DNA of 64,000 nucleotides, taken from Diprion similis (lineage: Eukaryota > Arthropoda > Insecta > Hymenoptera > Diprionidae). The first letter of the stretch is position 1, and every line of letters begins with the position of its first letter. The position numbers and the translations under genes were made by a program. The stretch spans positions 12,771,501-12,835,500 of the forward strand of contig NC_060110.1 in the NCBI RefSeq assembly GCF_021155765.1, given 5' to 3'. The notes beneath the pieces were generated by a model. That model was given only the letters and a program-made list of their open reading frames with translations, ran no database searches and had not been told where the DNA came from. Positions 52,650-64,000 of this stretch are shown one piece after another.

Positions 52650-55600
52650 CTTTGTGTCGTCATTTCTCTGCTGTTGGTCCTACGTTCTTTTGCATATGTT
52701 TTTTGAGTTCCTGGTGGTTGAATTACTCTAGAAAGGGTCATACAAATCGATTCGGAGACGCGAAATTTTCGGCTCCGAAAATCGAGAAAAAACGAAGGCT
52801 AACCCCTTTGGATTTTTGTCGAAAATTTCGACGATTCCGGAAAAGGCTGCAAATAATTTCTTAATGCACTATTTCGACGTAATTTTGCAAGAGAAATCGA
52901 TTGAGCGCAATCCCAATACGCTGCGAGCAGCGCCTGGAAAGTTACAGCCGAAAAACTGCAGATTTTCGTCGTCATTTCTCTGCTGTTGGTCCTACGCTCT
53001 TTTGCATGTGTTTTTTGAGTTCCTGGTGGTCGAATTACTCTAGAAAGGGTCATACAAATCGATTCGGAGACGCAAAATTTTCGGCTCGGAAAATCGAGAA
53101 AAAACTAAGGCTAACCCCTTTGGATTTTTGTCGAGAATTTCGACGATTTTGAAAAAGGCTGCAATTGATTTCTTAAGGCACTATTCCGACGTAATTTTGC
53201 GAGAGAAATCGATTGAGCGCAGTCCCAATACGCTGCGAGCAGCGCCTGGAAAGTTACAGCCGAAAAACTGCAGATTTTCGTCGTCATTTCTCTGCTGTTG
53301 GTCCTACGCTCTTTTGCATGTGTTTTTTGAGTTCCTGGTAATCGAATTACTCTAGAAAGGGTCATACAAATCGATTCGGAGACGCAAAATTTTGGGCTCC
53401 GAAAATCGAGAAAAAACTAAGGTTAACCCCTTTGGATTTTTGTCGAAAATTTCGACGATTTTGAAAAAGGCTGCAATTGATTTCTTAAGGCACTATTCCG
53501 ACGTAATTTTGCGAGAGAAATCGATTGAGCGCAGTCCCAATACGCTGCGAGCAGCGCCTGGAAAGTTACAGCCGAAAAACTGCAGATTTTCGTCGTCATT
53601 TCTCTGCTGTTGGTCCTACGCTCTTTTGCATGTGTTTTTTGAGTTTCTGGTGGTCGAATTACTCTAGAAAGGGTCATACAAATCGATTCGGAGACGCAAA
53701 CTTTTAGGCTCCGAAAATCGAGAAAAAACTAAGGTTAACCCCTTTGGATTTTTGTCGAAAATTTCGACGATTTTGAAAAAGGCTGCAATTGATTTCTTAA
53801 GGCACTATTCCGACGTAATTTTGCGAGAGAAATCGATCGAGCGCAGTCCCAATACGCTGCGAGCAGCGCCTGGAAAGTTACAGCCGAAAAACTGCAGATT
53901 TTCGTCGTCATTTCTCTGCTGTTGGTCCTACGCTCTTTTGCATGTGTTTTTTGAGTTCCTGGTGGTCGAATTACTCTAGAAAGGGTCATACAAATCGATT
54001 CGGAGACGCAAAATTTTAGGCTCCGAAAATCGAGAAAAAACTAAGGTTAACCCCTTTGGATTTTTGTCAAAAATTTCGATGATTTTGAAAAAGGCTGCAA
54101 TTGATTTCTTAAGGCACTATTCCGACGTAATTTTGCGAGAGAAATCGATCGAGCGCAGTCCCAATACGCTGCGAGCAGCGCCTGGAAAGTTACAGCCGAA
54201 AAACTGCAGATTTTCGTCGTCATTTCTCTGCTGTTGGTCCTACGCTCTTTTGCATGTGTTTTTTGAGTTCCTGGTGGTCGAATTACTCTAGAAAGGGTCA
54301 TACAAATCGATTCGGAGACGCAAAATTTTAGGCTCCGAAAATCGAGAAAAAACTAAGGTTAACCCCTTTGGATTTTTGTCAAAAATTTCGATGATTTTGA
54401 AAAAGGCTGCAATTGATTTCTTAAGGCACTATTCCGACGTAATTTTGCGAGAGAAATCGATCGAGCGCAGTCCCAATACGCTGCGAGCAGCGCCTGGAAA
54501 GTTACAGCCGAAAAACTGCAGATTTTCGTCGTCATTTCTCTGCTGTTGGTCCTACGCTCTTTTGCATGTGTTTTTTGAGTTCCTGGTGGTCGAATTACTC
54601 TAGAAAGGGTCATACAAATCGATTCGGAGACGCAAAATTTTAGGCTCCGAAAATCGAGAAAAAACTAAGGTTAACCCCTTTGGATTTTTGTCAAATATTT
54701 CGATGATTTTGAAAAAGGCTGCAATTGATTTCTTAAGGCACTATTCCGACGTAATTTTGCGAGAGAAATCGATCGAGCGCAGTCCCAATACGCTGCGAGC
54801 AGCGCCTGGAAAGTTACAGCCGAAAAACTGCAGATTTTCGTCGTCATTTCTCTGCTGTTGGTCCTACGCTCTTTTGCATGTGTTTTTTGAGTTCCTGGTG
54901 GTCGAATTACTCTAGAAAGGGTCATACAAATCGATTCGGAGACGCAAAATTTTAGGCTCCGAAAATCGAGAAAAAACTAAGGTTAACCCCTTTGGATTTT
55001 TGTCGAAAATTTCGACGATTTTGAAAAAGGCTGCAATTGATTTCTTAAGGCACTATTCCGACGTAATTTTGCGAGAGAAATCGATTGAGCGCAGTCCCAA
55101 TACGCTGCGAGCAGCGCCTGGAAAGTTACAGCCGAAAAACTGCAGATTTTCGTCGTCATTTCTCTGCTGTTGGTCCTACGCTCTTTTGCATGTGTTTTTT
55201 GAGTTCCTGGTGGTCGAATTACTCTAGATAGGGGCATACAAATCGATTCGGAGACGCAAACTTTTAGGCTCCGAAAATCGAGAAAAAACTAAGGTTAACC
55301 CCTTTGGATTTTTGTCAAAAATTTCGATGATTTTGAAAAAGGCTGCAATTGATTTCTTAAGGCACTATTCCGACGTAATTTTGCAAGAGAAATCGATCGA
55401 GCGCAGTCCCAATACGCTGCGAGCAGCGCCTGGAAAGTTACAGCCGAAAAACTGCAGATTTTCGTCGTCATTTCTCTGCTGTTGGTCCTACGCTCTTTTG
55501 CATGTGTTTTTTGAGTTCCTGGTGGTCGAATTACTCTAGAAAGGGTCATACAAATCGATTCGAAGACGCGAAATTTTAGGCTCCGAAAATCGAGAAAAAA

Positions 55601-58600
55601 CTAAGGTTAACCCCTTTGGATTTTTGTCGAAAATTTCGACGATTTCGAAAAAGGCTGCAATTGATTTCTTAAGGCACTATTCCGACGTAATTTTGCGAGA
55701 GAAATCGATTCAGCGCAGTCCCAATACGCTGCGAGCAGCGCCTGGAAAGTTACAGCCGAAAAACTGCAGATTTTCGTCGTCATTTCTCTGCTGTTGGTCC
55801 TGAGCTCTTTTGCGTGTGTTTTTTGAGTTCCTGGTGGTCGAATTACTCTGGAAAGGGTCATACAAATCGATTCAAAGACGCGAAATTTTCGGCTCCGAAA
55901 ATCGAGAAAAAACTAAGGCTAACCCCTTTGGATTTTTGTCGAAAATTTCGACGATTCCGAGAAAGGCTGCAATTGATTTCTAAGGGCACTATTCCGACGT
56001 AATTTTGCGAGAGAAATCGATTCAGCGCAGTCCCAATACGCTGCGAGCAGCGCCTGGAAAGTTACAGCCGAAAAACTGCAGATTTTCGTCGTCATTTCTC
56101 TGCTGTTGGTCCGACGCTCTTTTGCATGTGTTTTTTGAGTTCCTGGTGGTCGAATTACTCTAGAAAGGGTCATACAAATCGATTCAAAGGCGCGAAATTT
56201 TCGGCTCCGAAAATCGAGAAAAAACTAAGGTTAACCCCTTTGGATTTTTGTCGAAAATTTCGACGATTTTGAAAAAGGCTGCAATTGATTTCTTCAGGCA
56301 CTATTCCGACGTAATTTTGCGAGAGAAATCGATTGAGCGCAGTCCCAATACACTGCGAGCAGCGCCTGGAAAGTGACAGCCGAAAAACTGCAGATTTTCG
56401 TCGTCATTTCTCTGCTGTTGGTCCTACGCTCTTTTGCATGTGTTTTTTGAGTTCCTGGTGGTCGAATTACTCTAGAAAGGGTCATACAAATCGATTCGGA
56501 GACGCAAACTTTTAGGCTCCGAAAATCGAGAAAAAACTAAGGTTAACCCCTTTGGATTTTTGTCGAAAATTTCGACGATTTTGAAAAAGGCTGCAATTGA
56601 TTTCTTAAGGCACTATTCCGACGTAATTTTGCGAGAGAAATCGATTGAGCGCAGTCCCAATACGCTGCGAGCAGCGCCTGGAAAGTTACAGCCGAAAAAC
56701 TGCAGATTTTCGTCGTCATTTCTCTGCTGTTGGTCCTACGCTCTTTTGCATGTGTTTTTTGAGTTCCTGGTGGTCGAATTACTCTCGAAAGGGTCATACA
56801 AATCGATTCAAAGACGCGAAATTTTCGGCTCTGAAAATCAAGAAAAAACTAAGGCTAACCCCTTTGGATTTTTGTCGAAAATTTCGACGATTTTGAAAAA
56901 GGCTGCAATTGATTTCTTAAGGCACTATTCCGACGTAATTTTGCGAGAGAAATCGATTAAGCGCAGTCCCAATACGCTGCGAGCAGCGCCTGGAAAGTTA
57001 CAGCCGAAAAACTGCAGATTTTCGTCGTCATTTCTCTGCTGTTGGTCCTACGCTCTTTTGCATGTGTTTTTTGAGTTCCTGGTGGTCGAATTACTCTAGA
57101 AAGGGTCATACAAATCGATTCGGAGACGCAAAATTTTAGGCTCCGAAAATCGAGAAAAAACTAAGGTTAACCCCTTTGGATTTTTGTCGAAAATTTCGAC
57201 GATTTTGAAAAAGGCTGCGATTGATTTCTTAAGGCACTATTCCGACGTAATTTTGCGAGAGAAATCGATTGAGCGCAGTCCCAATACGCTGCGAGCAGCG
57301 CCTGGAAAGTTACAGCCGAAAAACTGCAGATTTTCGTCGTCATTTCTCTGCTGTTGGTCCTACGCTCTTTTGCATGTGTTTTTTGAGTTCCTGGTAATCG
57401 AATTACTCTAGAAAGGGTCATACAAATCGATTCGGAGACGCAAAATTTTGGGCTCCGAAAATCGAGAAAAAACTAAGGTTAACCCCTTTGGATTTTTGTC
57501 GAAAATTTCGACGATTTTGAAAAAGGCTGCAATTGATTTCTTAAGGCACTATTCCGACGTAATTTTGCGAGAGAAATCGATTGAGCGCAGTCCCAATACG
57601 CTGCGAGCAGCGCCTGGAAAGTTACAGCCGAAAAACTGCAGATTTTCGTCGTCATTTCTCTGCTGTTGGTCCTACGCTCTTTTGCATGTGTTTTTTGAGT
57701 TTCTGGTGGTCGAATTACTCTAGAAAGGGTCATACAAATCGATTCGGAGACGCAAACTTTTAGGCTCCGAAAATCGAGAAAAAACTAAGGTTAACCCCTT
57801 TGGATTTTTGTCGAAAATTTCGACGATTTTGAAAAAGGCTGCAATTGATTTCTTAAGGCACTATTCCGACGTAATTTTGCGAGAGAAATCGATCGAGCGC
57901 AGTCCCAATACGCTGCGAGCAGCGCCTGGAAAGTTACAGCCGAAAAACTGCAGATTTTCGTCGTCATTTCTCTGCTGTTGGTCCTACGCTCTTTTGCATG
58001 TGTTTTTTGAGTTCCTGGTGGTCGAATTACTCTAGAAAGGGTCATACAAATCGATTCGGAGACGCAAAATTTTAGGCTCCGAAAATCGAGAAAAAACTAA
58101 GGTTAACCCCTTTGGATTTTTGTCAAAAATTTCGATGATTTTGAAAAAGGCTGCAATTGATTTCTTAAGGCACTATTCCGACGTAATTTTGCGAGAGAAA
58201 TCGATCGAGCGCAGTCCCAATACGCTGCGAGCAGCGCCTGGAAAGTTACAGCCGAAAAACTGCAGATTTTCGTCGTCATTTCTCTGCTGTTGGTCCTACG
58301 CTCTTTTGCATGTGTTTTTTGAGTTCCTGGTGGTCGAATTACTCTAGAAAGGGTCATACAAATCGATTCGGAGACGCAAAATTTTAGGCTCCGAAAATCG
58401 AGAAAAAACTAAGGTTAACCCCTTTGGATTTTTGTCAAAAATTTCGATGATTTTGAAAAAGGCTGCAATTGATTTCTTAAGGCACTATTCCGACGTAATT
58501 TTGCGAGAGAAATCGATCGAGCGCAGTCCCAATACGCTGCGAGCAGCGCCTGGAAAGTTACAGCCGAAAAACTGCAGATTTTCGTCGTCATTTCTCTGCT

Positions 58601-61600
58601 GTTGGTCCTACGCTCTTTTGCATGTGTTTTTTGAGTTCCTGGTGGTCGAATTACTCTAGAAAGGGTCATACAAATCGATTCGGAGACGCAAAATTTTAGG
58701 CTCCGAAAATCGAGAAAAAACTAAGGTTAACCCCTTTGGATTTTTGTCAAATATTTCGATGATTTTGAAAAAGGCTGCAATTGATTTCTTAAGGCACTAT
58801 TCCGACGTAATTTTGCGAGAGAAATCGATCGAGCGCAGTCCCAATACGCTGCGAGCAGCGCCTGGAAAGTTACAGCCGAAAAACTGCAGATTTTCGTCGT
58901 CATTTCTCTGCTGTTGGTCCTGAGCTCTTTTGCGTGTGTTTTTTGAGTTCCTGGTGGTCGAATTACTCTGGAAAGGGTCATACAAATCGATTCAAAGACG
59001 CGAAATTTTCGGCTCCGAAAATCGAGAAAAAACTAAGGCTAACCCCTTTGGATTTTTGTCGAAAATTTCGACGATTCCGAGAAAGGCTGCAATTGATTTC
59101 TAAGGGCACTATTCCGACGTAATTTTGCGAGAGAAATCGATTCAGCGCAGTCCCAATACGCTGCGAGCAGCGCCTGGAAAGTTACAGCCGAAAAACTGCA
59201 GATTTTCGTCGTCATTTCTCTGCTGTTGGTCCGACGCTTTTTTGCATGTGTTTTTTGAGTTCCTGGTGGTCGAATTACTCTAGAAAGGGTCATACAAATC
59301 GATTCAAAGGCGCGAAATTTTCGGCTCCGAAAATCGAGAAAAAACTAAGGTTAACCCCTTTGGATTTTTGTCGAAAATTTCGACGATTTTGAAAAAGGCT
59401 GCAATTGATTTCTTCAGGCACTATTCCGACGTAATTTTGCGAGAGAAATCGATTGAGCGCAGTCCCAATACACTGCGAGCAGCGCCTGGAAAGTGACAGC
59501 CGAAAAACTGCAGATTTTCGTCGTCATTTCTCTGCTGTTGGTCCTACGCTCTTTTGCATGTGTTTTTTGAGTTCCTGGTGGTCGAATTACTCTAGAAAGG
59601 GTCATACAAATCGATTCGGAGACGCAAACTTTTAGGCTCCGAAAATCGAGAAAAAACTAAGGTTAACCCCTTTGGATTTTTGTCGAAAATTTCGACGATT
59701 TTGAAAAAGGCTGCAATTGATTTCTTAAGGCACTATTCCGACGTAATTTTGCGAGAGAAATCGATTGAGCGCAGTCCCAATACGCTGCGAGCAGCGCCTG
59801 GAAAGTTACAGCCGAAAAACTGCAGATTTTCGTCGTCATTTCTCTGCTGTTGGTCCTACGCTCTTTTGCATGTGTTTTTTGAGTTCCTGGTGGTCGAATT
59901 ACTCTCGAAAGGGTCATACAAATCGATTCAAAGACGCGAAATTTTCGGCTCTGAAAATCAAGAAAAAACTAAGGCTAACCCCTTTGGATTTTTGTCGAAA
60001 ATTTCGACGATTTTGAAAAAGGCTGCAATTGATTTCTTAAGGCACTATTCCGACGTAATTTTGCGAGAGAAATCGATTAAGCGCAGTCCCAATACGCTGC
60101 GAGCAGCGCCTGGAAAGTTACAGCCGAAAAACTGCAGATTTTCGTCGTCATTTCTCTGCTGTTGGTCCTACGCTCTTTTGCATGTGTTTTTTGAGTTCCT
60201 GGTGGTCGAATTACTCTAGAAAGGGTCATACAAATCGATTCGGAGACGCAAAATTTTAGGCTCCGAAAATCGAGAAAAAACTAAGGTTAACCCCTTTGGA
60301 TTTTTGTCGAAAATTTCGACGATTTTGAAAAAGGCTGCGATTGATTTCTTAAGGCACTATTCCGACGTAATTTTGCGAGAGAAATCGATTGAGCGCAGTC
60401 CCAATACGCTGCGAGCAGCGCCTGGAAAGTTACAGCCGAAAAACTGCAGATTTTCGTCGTCATTTCTCTGCTGTTGGTCCTACGCTCTTTTGCATGTGTT
60501 TTTTGAGTTCCTGGTGGTCGAATTACTCTAGAAAGGGTCATACAAATCGATTCGGAGACGCAAAATTTTAGGCTCCGAAAATCGAGAAAAAACTAAGGTT
60601 AACCCCTTTGGATTTTTGTCGAAAATTTCGACGATTTTGAAAAAGGCTGCAATTGATTTCTTAAGGCACTATTCCGACGTAATTTTGCGAGAGAAATCGA
60701 TTGAGCGCAGTCCCAATACGCTGCGAGCAGCGCCTGGAAAGTTACAGCCGAAAAACTGCAGATTTTCGTCGTCATTTCTCTGCTGTTGGTCCTACGCTCT
60801 TTTGCATGTGTTTTTTGAGTTCCTGGTGGTCGAATTACTCTAGAAAGGGTCATACAAATCGATTCGGAGACGCAAAATTTTAGGCTCCGAAAATCGAGAA
60901 AAAACTAAGGTTAACCCCTTTGGATTTTTGTCGAAAATTTCGACGATTTTGAAAAAGGCTGCAATTGATTTCTTAAGGCACTATTCCGACGTAATTTTGC
61001 GAGAGAAATCGATTGAGCGCAGTCCCAATACGCTGCGAGCAGCGCCTGGAAAGTTACAGCCGAAAAACTGCAGATTTTCGTCGTCATTTCTCTGCTGTTG
61101 GTCCTACGCTCTTTTGCATGTGTTTTTTGAGTTCCTGGTGGTCGAATTACTCTAGAAAGGGTCATACAAATCGATTCGGAGACGCAAAATTTTAGGCTCC
61201 GAAAATCGAGAAAAAACTAAGGTTAACCCCTTTGGATTTTTGTCGAAAATTTCGACGATTTTGAAAAAGGCTGCAATTGATTTCTTAAGGCACTATTCCG
61301 ACGTAATTTTGCGAGAGAAATCGATTGAGCGCAGTCCCAATACGCTGCGAGCAGCGCCTGGAAAGTTACAGCCGAAAAACTGCAGATTTTCGTCGTCATT
61401 TCTCTGCTGTTGGTCCTACGCTCTTTTGCATGTGTTTTTTGAGTTCCTGGTGGTCGAATTACTCCAGAAAGGGTCATACAAATCGATTCAAAGACGCGAA
61501 ATTTTCGGCTCTGAAAATCAAGAAAAAACTAAGGCTAACCCCTTTGGATTTTTGTCGAAAATTTCGACGATTTTGAAAAAGGCTGCAATTGATTTCTTAA

Positions 61601-64000
61601 GGCACTATTCCGACGTAATTTTGCGAGAGAAATCGATTGAGCGCAGTCCCAATACGCTGCGAGCAGCGCCTGGAAAGTTACAGCCGAAAAACTGCAGATT
61701 TTCGTCGTCATTTCTCTGCTGTTGGTCCTACGCTCTTTTGCATGTGTTTTTTGAGTTCCTGGTGGTCGAATTACTCTAGAAAGGGTCATACAAATCGATT
61801 CGGAGACGCAAAATTTTAGGCTCCGAAAATCGAGAAAAAACTAAGGTTAACCCCTTTGGATTTTTGTCGAAAATTTCGACAATTTTGAAAAAGGCTGCAA
61901 TTGATTTCTTAAGGCACTATTCCGACGTAATTTTGCGAGAGAAATCGATTGAGCGCAGTCCCAATACGCTGCGAGCAGCGCCTGGAAAGTTACAGCCGAA
62001 AAACTGCAGATTTTCGTCGTCATTTCTCTGCTGTTGGTCCTACGCTCTTTTGCATGTGTTTTTTGAGTTCCTGGTGGTCGAATTACTCTAGAAAGGGTCA
62101 TACAAATCGATTCGGAGACGCAAAATTTTAGGCTCCGAAAATCGAGAAAAAACTAAGGTTAACCCCTTTGGATTTTTGTCGAAAATTTCGACGATTTTGA
62201 AAAAGGCTGCAATTGATTTCTTAAGGCACTATTCCGACGTAATTTTGCGAGAGAAATCGATTGAGCGCAGTCCCAATACGCTGCGAGCAGCGCCTGGAAA
62301 GTTACAGCCGAAAAACTGCAGATTTTCGTCGTCATTTCTCTGCTGTTGGTCCTACGCTCTTTTGCATGTGTTTTTTGAGTTCCTGGTGGTCGAATTACTC
62401 TAGAAAGGGTCATACAAATCGATTCAAAGACGCGAAATTTTCGGCTCTGAAAATCAAGAAAAAACTAAGGCTAACCCCTTTGGATTTTTGTCGAAAATTT
62501 CGACGATTTTGAAAAAGGCTGCAATTGATTTCTTAAGGCACTATTCCGACGTAATTTTGCGAGAGAAATCGATTGAGCGCAGTCCCAATACGCTGCGAGC
62601 AGCGCCTGGAAAGTTACAGCCGAAAAACTGCAGATTTTCGTCGTCATTTCTCTGCTGTTGGTCCTACGCTCTTTTGCATGTGTTTTTTGAGTTCCTGGTG
62701 GTCGAATTACTCTAGAAAGGGTCATACAAATCGATTCAAAGACGCGAAATTTTCGGCTCTGAAAATCAAGAAAAAACTAAGGCTAACCCCTTTGGATTTT
62801 TGTCGAAAATTTCGACGATTTTGAAAAAGGCTGCAATTGATTTCTTAAGGCACTATTCCGACGTAATTTTGCGAGAGAAATCGATTGAGCGCAGTCCCAA
62901 TACGCTGCGAGCAGCGCCTGGAAAGTTACAGCCGAAAAACTGCAGATTTTCGTCGTCATTTCTCTGCTGTTGGTCCTACGCTCTTTTGCATGTGTTTTTT
63001 GAGTTCCTGGTGGTCGAATTACTCTAGAAAGGGTCATACAAATCGATTCGGAGACGCAAAATTTTAGGCTCCGAAAATCGAGAAAAAACTAAGGTTAACC
63101 CCTTCGGATTTTTGTCTAAAATTTCGACGATTTTGAAGAAGGCTGCAATTGATTTCTTAAGGCACTATTCCGACGTAATTTTGCGAGAGAAATCGATTGA
63201 GCGCAGTCCCAATACGCTGCGAGCAGCGCCTGGAAAGTTACAGCCGAAAAACTGCAGATTTTCGTCGTCATTTCTCTGCTGTTGGTCCTACGCTCTTTTG
63301 CATGTGTTTTTTGAGTTCCTGGTGGTCGAATTACTCTAGAAAGGGTCATACAAATCGATTCCGAGACGCAAAATTTTAGGTTCCGAAAATCGAGAAAAAA
63401 CTAAGGTTAACCCCTTCGGATTTTTGTCTAAAATTTCGACGATTTTGAAGAAGGCTGCAATTGATTTCTTAAGGCACTATTCCGACGTAATTTTGCGAGA
63501 GAAATCGATTGAGCGCAGTCCCAATACGCTGCGAGCAGCGCCTGGAAAGTTACAGCCGAAAAACTGCAGATTTTCGTCGTCATTTCTCTGCTGTTGGTCC
63601 TACGCTCTTTTGCATGTGTTTTTTGAGTTCCTGGTGGTCGAATTACTCTAGAAAGGGTCATACAAATCGATTCGGAGACGCAAAATTTTAGGCTCCGAAA
63701 ATCGAGAAAAAACTAAGGTTAACCCCTTTGGATTTTTGTCGAAAATTTCGACGATTTTGAAAAAGGCTGCAATTGATTTCTTAAGGCACTATTCCGACGT
63801 AATTTTGCGAGAGAAATCGATTGAGCGCAGTCCCAATACGCTGCGAGCAGCGCCTGGAAAGTTACAGCCGAAAAACTGCAGATTTTCGTCGTCATTTCTC
63901 TGCTGTTGGTCCTACGCTCTTTTGCATGTGTTTTTTGAGTTCCTGGTGGTCGAATTACTCTAGAAAGGGTCATACAAATCGATTCAAAGACGCGAAATTT
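52650..64000 (+). repeat. Satellite DNA array, about 36 tandem 312-bp monomers
   Basis: From about 52650 the sequence repeats with an exact 312-bp period to the window end. The landmark ggttaacccctttggatt recurs in register through 36 units with no net insertion or deletion. Each unit contains gtcgaaaatttcgac, cgctgcgagcagcg, a conserved middle (cagccgaaaaactgcag) and tactctagaaagggtcat. Most neighbours differ at only a few positions; the first one or two units are more diverged, as at array edges. Because 312 is divisible by three, each open frame recurs in every unit, giving 84-codon (minus) and 75- or 60-codon (plus) frames that are by-products and not genes. Copy variants define a higher-order structure (see findings). 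The array is cut by the window end, so its true size is unknown. Pericentromeric or other heterochromatin is the usual setting. Confidence 0.97.

Noticed and set aside
52799-63973. Dozens of near-identical 60- to 179-codon open frames on both strands
   Set aside because: They are translations of the 312-bp satellite. The period is divisible by three, so frames recur automatically, and none resembles a protein family.
52650-64000. CRISPR array or coding tandem-repeat gene
   Set aside because: There is no repeat-spacer alternation. The whole 312-bp unit is conserved, and stops recur in every unit in every frame.
52650-64000. CENP-B box or telomere repeat in the monomer
   Set aside because: By eye I found no match to the CENP-B box core (TTCG, four bases, A, two bases, CGGG) and no TTAGG runs.

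Overview
The window reads as nuclear DNA of an insect. It is AT-rich and gene-sparse, with short exons, GT-AG introns and single-copy animal genes. The closest matches I can recall for the recognisable proteins are insect and vertebrate ones. A hymenopteran (possibly a sawfly-like genome) is my guess from general texture only; the sequence does not prove the order. No bacterial, viral or complete transposon gene was recognised.

Layout. 1-8.2 kb is mostly non-coding, with one plausible small single-pass membrane protein (4784-5041). 8.2-9.95 kb (minus) is a complete five-exon Mlx/bigmax bHLH-zipper gene, with E-box motifs in its first intron and upstream. 14.4-18.06 kb (minus) is a complete five-exon FBXO28 F-box gene. 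18-27 kb holds only candidate exons: a plus-strand set at 19.8-22.7 kb and a symmetric minus-strand exon at 19.2-19.4 kb. 27.03-34.33 kb (plus) is a complete six-exon secreted alpha-carbonic anhydrase with an intact zinc site and a likely GPI-anchored tail. 36.5-37.25 kb (minus) is a complete three-exon CCDC12 splicing-factor gene, with a perfect RFX-type X-box 70 bp upstream. 40.2-42.07 kb (minus) is the large last exon of a glutamine-rich secreted protein whose first exon I could not place. 42-51.8 kb is long non-coding DNA with a tandem pair of strong hairpins and a few candidate exons.

From about 52.65 kb to the window end lies an uninterrupted satellite array: about 36 head-to-tail monomers of exactly 312 bp, still running at base 64000. 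Shared variants show higher-order structure. A block is repeated at a 13-monomer offset (4056 bp), then at a 10-monomer offset (3120 bp). The change falls inside one hybrid monomer, the signature of an unequal exchange that removed exactly three monomers (936 bp) or inserted them in the other copy. Badly decayed monomer relics lie just outside the array at 51.84-52.11 kb.

The genes are unrelated housekeeping or tissue functions (sugar-responsive transcription, ubiquitin ligase adaptor, acid-base chemistry, splicing). I see no operon-like or pathway relationship among them. All multi-exon models were built by eye from splice signals and reading-frame continuity.
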